The translations under genes and the position numbers were made by a program. Below the pieces are notes generated by a model that was not told the origin of the DNA, ran no database searches, and worked only from the letters and a program-made list of their open reading frames with translations. A stretch of DNA of 64,000 bases. Origin: Zhengitettix transpicula (taxonomy: Eukaryota > Arthropoda > Insecta > Orthoptera > Tetrigidae). Location: positions 84,646,629 to 84,710,628 of the forward strand of contig CM073592.1 in assembly GCA_037074705.1 (NCBI GenBank), written 5' to 3'. Positions 26,101 to 36,911 of the stretch are shown piece by piece; the first letter of the stretch is position 1, and each line of letters opens with the position of its first letter.

Positions 26101-29100
26101 CAATTCCAATCTCCAAAAATACAAGTTCATTCCTGAAAGTTATGTTTTCTTTACATGGAAGAAAAAGGTGTATTTAGTCTGACATAAAAGATCCTGTGTA
26201 ATTTTTGGTGTTGTAGCACTTATTATGACTCGAGCAGGATTGATATTAGCATTATATCAGTGTAAATGTTCTTTAAAAACCCATATTAATATCAGGAAGT
26301 CAAATTGAGTTATTTGTATTACATGAATCTTTTTAATTCTTATGAGAGACTCATTATTTCAGAAATATGTGTTGCTACATTACGTCACAAAATCATATTG
26401 CTACATCATTACCACATTTTACTTATAAATATCTTGCATCAGTTACAAATAACTTTTCTGATCATCCTTTGAAACATGGAAGGGAAATTGGAATTGGTCG
26501 AAAAATAGGTACAGGGGCATTTGGCACTGTATATCTTGGAACTTGTGTGAGGAAGAATGTTGCAGTTAAAAAGCTGCACAAAGATGCTATTAATGTTGAA
26601 AAACAATTTCTTAATGAAGTTGACACACTTTCTAGGTAAATATGCATTTATAATATTTGTTATTGTGAATATTTGTTTATTATAATTGTAAAACCAATAT
26701 ATATTATTATATTTTTTAAAAAACAGGTTCCAACATAAAAATCTTTTACCTCTTCTTGGTTATTCGTGTAATGGCCCAAATTACTGTTTAATATATGAAT
26801 ATATGTGTAATGGTTCACTACAAGAAAGATTATCATGCCAGGTAAGTGTTAAAATCCTTCTAATTGATAACTTATTTAGTTTACTTGAATAAGAATTTCA
26901 TCATTTTATAAGGCTTGTGAATTTCAACTATTGGTATGGAAAATTTTAGAAATAATGATTATATAGAGTACAGCCAAGTAGGTGTACTTCATTGCACTTT
27001 ACAGTTCAAAACAAACACTGGTAAAATTTGATGGATAAAATGCTAACAGTCATGTTGTTATTATTGTTTATCAAAGCTGGCTGATATTTATCTTACATAT
27101 GCCTAATTTAATATGTAATATGAAAAAAGTCTTATTCTAGCACTTAATTACATGTATTTTATTGCTACAATCAAATGTTGGGAAGTTAAAATAATCTGAA
27201 ATTTTTAAAATTATCTTATAATTATTTAGTTGTACAAAAATATGCATTTAAATTTAATGATTTCATTGTTGAATATTATCTTTGGCTCTTTAAAATTAGT
27301 AAGATATTCGTTGGCAGCAGCCCAGAGATGTACTTTTAAATTTTAAATATTGTTTTCTGTAATTGAATGTATTTTTATATTATAAATCTCTCTTAATTAA
27401 TATTGAAGAAGTCTTAATGTAAGGACAAAATGTGTTTGTGTATAAAGATTTTGTAATTTCTTTATTAAATATTATTCTGACTCATTTGGCCATTAATATA
27501 TATTTATGGGTCAATTTTTTATAAAAAAAAATTAAAACGTATGACTAGTGGCATCTGGTGCATATGTGCTCATGGGATACAGCACATAACTTAATTTTAA
27601 GAACCTGCATATATAATTGTGTTTTAACAGTTAATTTCTGTGTCAATATTGTATACTTTAAATAAACTGTCTGCCTTGTGGTACACTCATTCCTGCTAAT
27701 GCAACCAGATGACCATGCATGTGGTACTTGTGGCTGTAGGACACAAATGCTGTCTGTAATAAATGTTTAGTATTCAGTTTTACTGCCATGAGTAAAGCTT
27801 AACAAACTGCCTCTTCTATATGCTGCTGAGCAGACCGCTGTGCTATGATACAGAGCAACAAAATCAAAATTGCCATGAACCATTCATTATTATTTATACA
27901 TTTTTAGTAGTATTTTTAAAAAATCATAATTAAAGGTTATTTTAATGAAAAAACATTTAAGGGCCATTATAGTGCAAAAATGTACCATACAACACAACAT
28001 GCAATACTGCCATCATGTGTTCCAAAAATTAACTTTATTTAAATTAAATATAGAGGATAAATTCTTTCATTTTAGAAATGTACGTTAATTGCTGCTAAAT
28101 TATTTTGCACTTAAAAATTAGACACTTGGAATCAATATAGACAGAATTATAAATGAAGCATATTATAGGTTATATTAGAGTATTGGTGATACTATTGCTG
28201 TTGTAGTGTTATTATTTTATATAGTTTCTCTTAAAAAAACTTGTTTGTGGTGATGTGGCACATAACTTAAAAAAAACTCACAAGCTACCACTGGGTTTGA
28301 CACAGAAATATTATGATGGTCCAAGAAAATTTAATAATTAATCAATTTTATATTATGTTGATACAAGATTTTGACATAATATTGAAAACTGACTACTAAC
28401 ATGAAATATTTATGCCTGATTGAAAATTAATAATAACCGATTACTATTGCACAGTTTGTTGGAAGACTTGTAAAATCTTGATATTAAAAGTATTTTTTGA
28501 CAGTTATTTTACTTCCAGGAGTCCACGCCAATTTTGATGTGGCAAACAAGACTTAATATTGGTTTGGGTACAGCAGAAGGAATATTGTATCTGCACACTG
28601 CTTGTGATAAACCTCTTGTACATAGGGATATAAAAAGTGCAAATATTCTTCTTGATGATAATTTAACTCCAAAGGTAAGTGTCCAGAATGTTACTAGTAT
28701 TAAAACTGAATTAATAATTGTTGCTTAATTTAAAGTGTTATATTAAAATGATAAAATTTACGTCTGATTGAAAATAATGAATAAGAAAGATAACCAATAC
28801 ACACAAAAAAGTGATAATATAAATACCACACAACATTTCTGAAATCCTTGTCCCTTTCGTCAGGTGCAATCTAGGCTCTTCTTCACACCAGACGAAAGGG
28901 ACAAGGATCCCAGAAATGTTGTGTGGTATTTATATTATCACTTTTTTGTCTGTATTGGCTATCTTTCTTATTCATTAATGTGTTATATTATATTAAATTA
29001 TTATTAAATCAAATGGATGCCTAAAGAATGTTTCAAATATGTTCAAGTTAGCCACAAACTATCTCTCTTTCCTTTCCAATTATTTTGACAGTGTCATATC

Positions 29101-31545
29101 CTTACTTTATATATATCACTTAAGGAAAATGTAATGATAACACATTTAGATAGGAAAGAGACAGTGATGCCGACTTACCTAAAATCATCAGTTGGTACAG
29201 TTTGGCAGCGGAGAGTGAATACTTCAAATTTTTGAGGGTCTGAGCCTCCTTCATCAGGATAAAAGGTCTGTGTAAAGAAAAGAGACCAATTTGGTTTTTG
29301 AAATTGATTTGAAAGTTTTAATTATTTTAAAGCCTTGGACATTTGTGGCAAATCTTCTCTCAGGTGACAACTGATGTGTGAGTTAAAGAAAAAAATTTTG
29401 ATTCAGGACATTATTTGCTTTCTCAGTAAGAACTTTGTTGCAAAGTTACCTGTAGTAATCTTTTTACCATGCTGAAATGAAGCATTTGTAAGATTGGTTC
29501 AAACAATGAGTTCCATTATGTATTAATAAAAACCTTTATAAAATTTTAATCTGATTTATAAGTAATTGTTCAGTTCAGTTAAAATATTTTTTCAAATCAG
29601 ATAAATGTGTACATACTATTTTTACAAACTGTTGTATTTTTAATTTTGTGAGTTAGGAGATTTTGGACTTGTTCATCTTGGTTCTGGAAGTCAACAGAGT
29701 CAGAGCTTACTCCTTACGAATACAGTTTTTGGAACATCTGCTTACATGGCACCTGAAGCATTCAGGGGGGACATTTCTGTAAAACTTGATACATTCAGTT
29801 ATGGTGTTGTAAGTATAAACATAAAAATAGTATTTAAAATTTCTTCTACATGAGTATTAAATAAATAGACGTCTTATTAAGTGATGAAACTTAAGTTATA
29901 ATGGACATTTATTTTGTTTTGGTAAACATATCTACTAAAACCAAAGCCAAATTTACATTGTTTAATCAAATCTGTGCAAGTTAATGTTTTCATTCAATGA
30001 ATGTAGACCTTCTCAGTGTAAATGTTACAGTAATAGTCCTCAGATTTGTTATGTTGCAACTCCTTGATTGACTTGGCTTGTCATCACCTTTTGCCTAAGT
30101 GTCAATTCTGGTGTTTGCAGTTGTATTTAGAGGGTAGAAGAAAATCTTTCCTCTTCCTTGTTTGTGTCATATAAACCTGGTGACATTATCTTCAGTATAA
30201 TCAATGTAAGCTAAAGCCCAGGCCTTGCGTAACAGAAAGTCCTAATCTCTGTTCAATAGAATAATTGATATGGACAGGAAAGAGAGAAAGAATGAGCTAC
30301 CTGAACTCAGTATAACATATATCCTATTCAGTTAGACGTTCAAGGGCTGTTTGTACATCATTTGAATTTATTTATAATTTTACATTTTCCTGTCGTCTGT
30401 AAGATAATTTGTGAGGAATTGCACTAAGTCATGAATTTCTAAAAGCATTGAATTCATAATAGGAGTTATTAAATTTTAAAGTTCTATTTTTTTTATATAC
30501 TAGCTGACAGCCTGGCATTGCCTGGGCTGTCTTTATTTAACTCTGCGACTTCCATAACTCTGAATTTGACCTGGTTGTATTCACATTATTCGTATGGATT
30601 CTGTTGTAGGTCTTGATTCCTAGGTGTGCTGCAATAGGTTTGTCATGCAACTGTAGCTGATGCTTAGAGATGATGAGCAACCCCTTCTCATTGATCAATT
30701 GTAGCTTTTCTTGTATACGGTATTATTAATTATCCCAAAGTCTCACTTCATACCCTGCAAAGATGTCAAAGCTTGTATGATCTGATTCAGAGTTGGGTCC
30801 TCTCTCTGTACTTCAAAAACACGCCAAAGAGCTAAGGCAATCAGGGATGTCAGTCTTCAGTGTGTCAATGGGGTTTCAGGAGAGACAGTCTGCATCCTGT
30901 AGCTTTCATCAACTTTTGTATTTTATCATTATGTCATTTTTCTGAAGCCATATAGCCCAACTGGTGAATCATCCAGAAGGATCTTTGAGCCTGGTCAGTC
31001 AACAGTGGTGGTCCGTTACAACCACATTTATGGTTAAGTGTAATGGTTGCCTCAGACTAAATTCAGTGAACTAATTAAATGTTTTTGTTGCTAAGATGTT
31101 ACAATAATTTGGTACATTGTTTTCTTTGTTTACTTTACACAATGAATATCCAAATTAACCATCTGTAAAGATCTATAGGAAGAAAACCTGAAGAAGGTAC
31201 AAATATGTATCGAAATATTTTTGCTTTCCAAATTATATAATTAAAGTATCTGTAAAAGCTCATGAATCACTTTATAACTTTTAACAGAACTAATACACTG
31301 ACTGAGTAGTTACAGGAGTTTTGATTACCACTTATTTCGCAAACAATAGGTTTAAAAAATATAATTTGTAATATTTAATTTAACAAATAATATAAAATGG
31401 GTATTCTAATTTTCAGGTTTTATTGGAATTGTTAACAAGTTTATCACCATATGATGAAAGCAGGGAAGGCTGTGATTTGGTAAATATATATTTTATTGTC
31501 ACTTGTGCAACTGTATGCTTACTGTTTTTATATATATACATACAT

Positions 31546-31615
<70 letters not shown>

Positions 31616-34600
31616 GCACAAAAGGTATTATTAAAAAAAGTAAAGATAATTTGAAATTGTCTAATCAATTTATATCAACAGGAAAGAGAGAATTATTGGC
31701 TTGAAATTGAACAGAAACGAGTTAAAATTGTTGTGGATACTTCTACAAGAGATATTTGTGCATCTCATTCTGTACAGTGCAATTGGCTGAAATGAGATGC
31801 ACAACTATCTGCTGAGGAAGGAGGGTAGCATCTCCAAAAATTTAAACAGTTTCCTGTTTGACATGGAAAGGAAAGACATAGATGGCCTACCTGGAATTGA
31901 GGATTTGTGTCACCATTTAAGACCAGAAATATTTCAATATTTTAAGGCACTAGCCTTCTCTTTAGGAGGTACTACTGTAATTTGTGCCAGTCAAATGCTG
32001 CTCAAAATAATTTTAACCCAGTTCCTGCCCATCAGGGCAACACTGACCCTCAGTTTAAGGTGAACCATTGGCCCACTATGTCTCCGTACCTTTCCTCACC
32101 AATAATATAGTTATTGGTAACTGTACAGTTTTCTAAGCTTTTTATTCAAATCCATTTGTTAATATGAATTATTTCTAGTCAAGAAAATGTATCTGTCTCT
32201 AGTAGTTTCCTTCATATTTGCCCTCTTTAAAAGTTGATAACCATTTCATCATTTCACTAACCAAAAACAAATTCCTTGTCCCTATTTTCATGAAACAACC
32301 AAGTTACCATGTTCAAAACTTCCAACAAACTATCCTTCCTGTAAGTTCTTTCCCAAATAACCAAATCCTACACAAAGCAAACATAAATGAACACTGAAAC
32401 CTTCAAAATAACACCAACAATGTCATTTGCCCAGCTGACAAAGTATAGATGAGGAATAATAAACTGTGGAGGCGTTTGTCATGATACTACTAACTTGTCA
32501 TTCACAATTTTGTGCTGGTTCTCTTCAAAGTTCTATTACATTCTTTTTATATTCTGGGTTGAACAACAATAAACAAGTCAGATTAAACTAGACTAATTAA
32601 CAATTTATTTAAGCATGATTTGTTGTACAAACTCTATCAAAGAACTGAGCTCAACAACAGTCAAAGTTTGTAACATAGCGAGATGTTAGTTCCTATAAAG
32701 TGGCACGCTCAGTATTGAAAAATTCAAACGTCCAAACTGCTTACAATTTGAATGCATGCGAATACACTACATTTCTCCCACATTAATTAAAAGAAAGGAA
32801 TTGAAATATCTGTAATTAACTTGGTGAAAACCAATTTGGTGGTCTCGGATGGTGTGTAGGTCGACGAGGGGTTTTTGGATCTCACCAGATTATCATTAGT
32901 TGATTCCTCCAATGGACCGGGATGGACCAAATGTGGTCTGTTGGCGTCACTGCATTTGGTCAATGTGGCATTTGAAGCGTTTTCCTTGAAAGTCAATCTC
33001 GTAATGTAGATCACCAAGACGTGTCACTACATGCCCAGGTATCCATTTATCCATGCATGGATTTCCAGACAAAGTAAACTAGTTGCTTTGGTTGCAATTT
33101 GCGGAATGATGAATTGCATCAGGAAATGTGTTTCAATAGCTCTGACAAGATCTATATGTGTTCGTATACTGCGACCCAAGAACAGCATGGATGATTGCCC
33201 TGTGGTGATTTTTGAAGTCTTCCAGTATTGTTGTAGAAAATCATTGAGATTTTGCTGAAGGGTTTCTCTTGTAGTTGCCTTGAGTGCATCCTCGACTGTT
33301 TGTACATAACGTTCCACCTGGCCATTTGTTGATGGATGATAGGGGACAGTCAGTTTATGGTACTTCACTCCATTCATCTGTAGGAAATCCTGAAACTCCT
33401 ATGATACAAATTGTGGCCCGTTATCTGAGACAACTGTGATTGGTGCTCCAAATGCCACAAACAATTCATGAAGAATTTTGGTTGTTGCTTCAGCTGCCAT
33501 CGATTCTGTTACTTTTACTTCGAACCACTTGCTTTATGCATCGACGACAATCAGTTACATCATACCTGCTACAGGGCCGGCATTATCAATATGTACACGT
33601 TTCTGTGGTTCCTTGGGATAATCACAATGATGATCATGAAACTTTGGAGGAAGTTGGGCATTTCTAGCACAGGATTTGACAATATTTTCAATATCTCCAC
33701 TGATCCCTGGCCAGAAAACAAATGATTGAGCCATACCTATCATCTTTACCATTCCTACATATGCTGCATGCAAATCGTCTAAGAAGGATTGACAAGGAAT
33801 CAATGGGATGACAACTCGGTGCTCGAATAATAGACAGTGAGCTGATAGGGTGTAATTTTTTTCAGGGTTCTTGTAGTTGTAGCGATCAAGATCTTTACCA
33901 GTAGTTGCACTATTTTTCCCAAATGAGCATCCTTTCGGGTCTCATGAGCTATGTCCTTTGCACGAACAGGTAATTGTCTAATTTGATTGAAAGTGAACAG
34001 GTCAAACTTATCTTCTCCCTCTTTATGATCTTTTGACATCACTCTGTGTGTTGATTCAGAAACCATTGGCAATGGTAAACAAGAACAATAGTCAGCATTG
34101 GTATTTAATTTTGTTGGTCTTGCTGTGTTGATAGCGTGAAGATGATCATGCAGAGAGAACAGTTGAGTGTGTGTAATGACCCAAACTGATTATCGCAGTG
34201 CGTATGTGTTTACAGCAGCTGCTGTGATGTGCGTTGAGTTCTTTGTGGCAGATACCGAATAAGATTACATGTACACTTGTAATATCGACGATAGCCTCGT
34301 GCCTTCTGCTGTTATTAATCCCTTACTTTTGACACCACTTTCATATTCTGGGTTGAATAACGATAAACAAGTCAGATGAAACCAGACTAATTAACAATTT
34401 ATTTAAGCACAATGCACAAACTCTAACAAAGAACTGAGCTCAACAACAGTCAAAGTTTATAGTTTTAGTTCCTATAAAGTGGCATGCTCTGTATTGAAAA
34501 AGCCAAACTTACAATTTGAATGTATGCCAATACACTATAATTGTCATTTAATTCCTCACACCAAAACAACTAGGAACTCCTTTTTACCTAGTCCCCAGCC

Positions 34601-35971
34601 AGTCTAACAGATAGTTAAAACCACTGATAACATTAGCGATCTAAGACTTTCCCAGTGATTAGTATTTAAAAAGGCTTCTCAAGTTATCTCAGTAGACAGC
34701 GACGTTTCGTTGACTGAGATAACCTGGATAGAAACTCGAGAAGCCTTTCTGGATCACTGAAAACATCTCTCCTCTTGCAGATTTCCTCGCAGCTTTCGTC
34801 TTACTAACAATTTTCTATCTTAATATATAAATATTTATTTTAATCATAACTGGTATATATTATCTACTAATTCTTAATCAGTTATTTGAAAGTAAAAATA
34901 AGTGTCAATGGTTTTCACTCTTTCCCTCAATTTCCTCTCACAAACAAGACTTCATTTATTTAAAGGTACAATGGAACACATTAATTTATATTCACTACAC
35001 ACACAATTCAGTTTTTTAATCTTTTAAATCTGTTCATGTGACCTTTTCCAAAGTAGTGAGTATTAATTTATAGGGCCCATCAAAATGACTAAGAGGCTGA
35101 ATTGACTTCATACTTTATTACATATAATTTGGTGCTGCTTCGTAATCCAAAGTGATCAGAAATCATTTGCTAAACAGGTTCATTCGTACTATTGTGACCA
35201 ACCATGTATGTTATCCAGCTACTCACCTTTTAAATCCAGTTTTCTACCAACCATATTTACCAATTTTCTGTTACAGTTGAAAATAAATTTAAAATATTTC
35301 ATTGCATTCTATATCATGAGCAAATTGTCTCTGGCATTAATTTCTGTTTTACAGCACAGTTAAGTATTACAAAATGACAAACTTTAATGCTTTAAAAGCC
35401 ATGTAGCTTCATTGACTTATTTTCTAAACAGAAATCTAGCATTGAAGATGCTGAAATTGCTCATAAAAAATGTTTTTTAATTTCTTTTAAAACTTATTAG
35501 GATATGTGAATAAATTTGTGGCATTTTACATTCACAAGATACATTTACCCACTTTTATATTACAATAATTTAAATTTTGTTGTTTTAAAAGTACACTGCC
35601 TTAACTTTCATGCAAATATTTCAACATCCTGACAATGTGTATATCTTTGGGAACACTACTATAACTTTAATAGATAAAAGTAGCTAAGCCAATAAAAATT
35701 CTTCAGGAAACTGATTTTTACTATTCATTAATTTCAGATTACACATGTAGAAGATATATGTGATGGAGCTATTGAACCGTTACTTGATAAAAAGGCTGGT
35801 ACTTGGACAATAGAAAATAAAGACCAGAATCCCAATACAGGTACTGAAAATATCAACATTTCTGAACTTGTTTATAAACTTGCACTGAAATGTCTGGAAG
35901 AAAAGAGAAGTAGACCATCTATGGAAACTGTGATGAAAAGAATGGAGGAAATATCCAGATTGTGTATTTGA
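23143..35971 (+). CDS. IRAK4: IRAK4/Tube-type serine/threonine kinase (death domain + kinase), 11 exons
   Basis: Cytoplasmic kinase of the Toll/IL-1 receptor pathway. By family knowledge the death domain joins a MyD88 complex and the kinase passes the signal to Pelle/IRAK1. Exons: 23143-23165, 23466-23636, 23825-23994, 24575-24881, 26363-26635, 26727-26841, 28519-28674, 29653-29808, 31417-31479, 31682-31720, 35738-35971. All phases join, giving 568 residues. Death domain about 8-121, linker about 122-240, kinase about 265-560. Visible motifs: glycine loop IGTGAFG (272-278), VAVKK with catalytic K293, tyrosine gatekeeper Y338, HRDIKSAN (388-395), DFG (408-410), APE (438-440). Linker VTNNF just before the kinase and the HRD (not HGD as in Pelle) favour IRAK4 over IRAK1/Pelle. 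Weak points: the 39-base exon 10 uses a poor donor (GTTAAA), and exon 8 needs the GTGAG acceptor to keep DFG in frame. Confidence 0.9.
23243..23394. repeat. Tandem duplication, two copies of 75 bp
   Basis: Two essentially identical 75-bp units in direct tandem (the second starts at 23318), in intron 1 of the kinase gene. Their identity suggests a recent duplication. Confidence 0.9.
25470..26028 (+). mobile_element. 3' end of a non-LTR retrotransposon, RTE-like
   Basis: Plus-strand fragments in shifting frames read [13 protein letters not shown], then [12 protein letters not shown], then [12 protein letters not shown], then [16 protein letters not shown]. These are the recurrent C-terminal blocks of RTE-type reverse transcriptase proteins in animals. 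They are followed by CCAGGGCTGTAGTGCTA and a (TAGA)n tail at about 26011-26026, the short-repeat tail typical of such elements. Stops and a frameshift at the A-run near 25841 show it is dead. It sits in intron 4 of the kinase gene. Confidence 0.7.
26842..28518. other. Intron 6 of the kinase gene, no feature seen
   Basis: AT-rich intronic DNA between a consensus GTAAGT donor and a TTCCAG acceptor. No coding block or repeat recognised. Confidence 0.6.
28776..28976. repeat. Long hairpin element (two 86-bp inverted arms)
   Basis: The left arm (28776-28861) and right arm (28891-28976) are almost perfect reverse complements around a 29-base loop. On the minus strand the left arm reads CTGACGA, a variable stretch, GAAA at 28839-28836, then a short hairpin leading to GGTATTTA. 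This puts it in the hammerhead-like family. Related sequence occurs at 21190-21290. It lies in intron 7 of the kinase gene, and the transcript could form a long hairpin. Confidence 0.85.
29145..29275 (-). repeat. Dispersed repeat with degenerate hammerhead-like core
   Basis: On the minus strand it reads CTGATGA (29257-29251), then a hairpin with GGAGG near one end and CCCTC near the other, then CAAAA in place of GAAA. A related sequence lies at 36790-36835. It is in intron 7 of the kinase gene. Confidence 0.5.
30497..31130. repeat. Unclassified dispersed repeat starting TACTAGCTGAC
   Basis: The stretch begins TACTAGCTGACAGCC and continues TGGCATTGCCTGGGC. This resembles a TAGCTGACCCGGC-type start that recurs in repeats of many animal genomes. 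It is in intron 8 of the kinase gene. The 3' boundary is uncertain and no coding sequence is recognisable. Confidence 0.35.
31188..31224 (+). ncRNA. Hammerhead-like core in a repeat
   Basis: CTGAAGA at 31188, then a hairpin with arms GGTAC and GTATC, then GAAA at 31212-31215, followed by an AT-rich stretch. The order and spacing match the other members of the family. The central A of CTGAAGA differs from the hammerhead consensus U, which would weaken or abolish activity. Confidence 0.35.
31531..31619. repeat. (AC)n/(AT)n compound microsatellite
   Basis: A CA run followed by a long AT run in intron 9 of the kinase gene. Its repeated frames are not coding. Confidence 0.95.
32550..32771 (-). 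repeat. 3' LTR of the intron-10 Ty3/gypsy element
   Basis: Read on the minus strand it begins TGTAGTGTATT directly after the purine tract and ends near CCCAGAATA. Confidence 0.8.
34345..34539 (-). repeat. 5' LTR of the intron-10 Ty3/gypsy element
   Basis: The partner of the 32550-32771 LTR, about 25 bp shorter through small deletions. Its first bases have changed from TGTAGTG to TATAGTG. Confidence 0.8.
34651..34760. repeat. Imperfect inverted repeat
   Basis: AAGGCTTCTC at 34671-34680 pairs with GAGAAGCCTT (near 34738), and GTTATCTCAGT pairs with ACTGAGATAAC, around a centre with GACGTTTCGTTG. On the minus strand the centre reads CAACGAAACGTC, which resembles the 3' half of the hammerhead-like repeats. 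Confidence 0.6.
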
Positions 35972-36255
35972 TAGAGTTGTTGCCATTAATTTGACAAGAT
36001 AGCAGGCAACCTAGCCATGTGTATAGTTTAAACATTTTTTTTTGCTTGTTACATATGTAAAAAGTTCTTAAGCATCTTGTAATTTTGAAGACTGTATTAC
36101 TAAAATGTTACACAGCACATTTTAACTTCAGTTGTGTACTATTAAGAGACCAAAATTTATCTTTCAACACACTGTTTAATGTGCATAATATTTTTAAAAT
36201 GTCATAAGTTAATTAGGTGCCTGTATACTTAATCCTCTGAAGTGAAATTCACATA

Positions 36256-36277
36256 AATAAAAGAAATATATTTTATT
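36256..36277. terminator. Back-to-back polyadenylation signals of two convergent genes
   Basis: AATAAA on the plus strand at 36256-36261 lies 285 bp after the kinase stop codon. TTTATT at 36272-36277 is AATAAA on the minus strand, about 83 bp after the SLC25A26 stop. If both are used, the two 3' UTRs overlap or nearly touch. Confidence 0.55.
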
Positions 36278-36359
36278 GGTATCCTAAACACATGGGACTT
36301 AAGTCACATTTGGTTTAGAGGTAAAATTGTACATGCTAAACTGCTTCATCACATTGCCT

Positions 36360-36867
36360 TTAAATTTCTAATAAATCTACTATTCCTTCATAACTTCCAA
36401 AAAAGATTAATCCACCAATAGTAATCCATGATATTCTGGGAAGGATTCCAGCAAACAACCTACAGAACAAAAAAATTATTAGAAAATTATCTTCTACTCA
36501 TTATAAAATGGAAGAAGCAGTTATACCGCTCACCATAGAGTGAAGATAGTTCAAATTTAGGGAGGGGTTATCCTCATTCCTTCACAATATATTGTTCACT
36601 CCTTGTGGAAAATTAAAACTAGCCATTACGAAGTGACAATCCCCATTCAATAAAAACAGAAGTAGGTGTTGTGGGAATGCAACAATAATCAAAAAGTCAA
36701 TTACAAGGAAAAGGTTGGAAATAAAGAAAAAAAAAGAGGAAATGTATACTCAACGATGTAGGTAAAAAGTTATAAATTCTAGTAGCTCTACAGTACAAAT
36801 TTTCGAGGGCTCAGAGTCCCCTTTGCAAGGAAGGTCTGAACTGCCTGCCAGCTGGGCAAGAATTCTT

Positions 36868-36911
<44 letters not shown>

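Larger units (their letters stand above)
32550..34539 (-). mobile_element. Internally deleted Ty3/gypsy LTR retrotransposon
   Basis: Two direct repeats, 32550-32771 and 34345-34539, are the LTRs; both contain AACAATTTATTTAAGCA and ACTGAGCTCAACAACAGTC. Between them, on the minus strand, lie the end of RNase H ([11 protein letters not shown], near 34110), an integrase zinc-binding region ([19 protein letters not shown], near 33700) and integrase core pieces (VVSDNGPQF near 33430, [13 protein letters not shown] near 33330). Stops break the frame at least twice. Gag, protease and most of reverse transcriptase are missing. A purine tract GGGAGAAA sits next to the left LTR, and TGGTGTCAAAAG, a plausible primer-binding site, sits next to the right one. 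It lies in intron 10 of the kinase gene, opposite to the gene. Confidence 0.85.

Noticed and set aside
31413..31704. Open frames on both strands across the AC/AT microsatellite
   Set aside because: Dinucleotide repeats are open in all frames. The real coding part is only exon 9 (31417-31479) and the start of exon 10.
31797..32063. 88-codon frame directly after exon 10
   Set aside because: It does not align with the expected kinase C-lobe, which is encoded at 35738-35971, and it overlaps a dispersed repeat.
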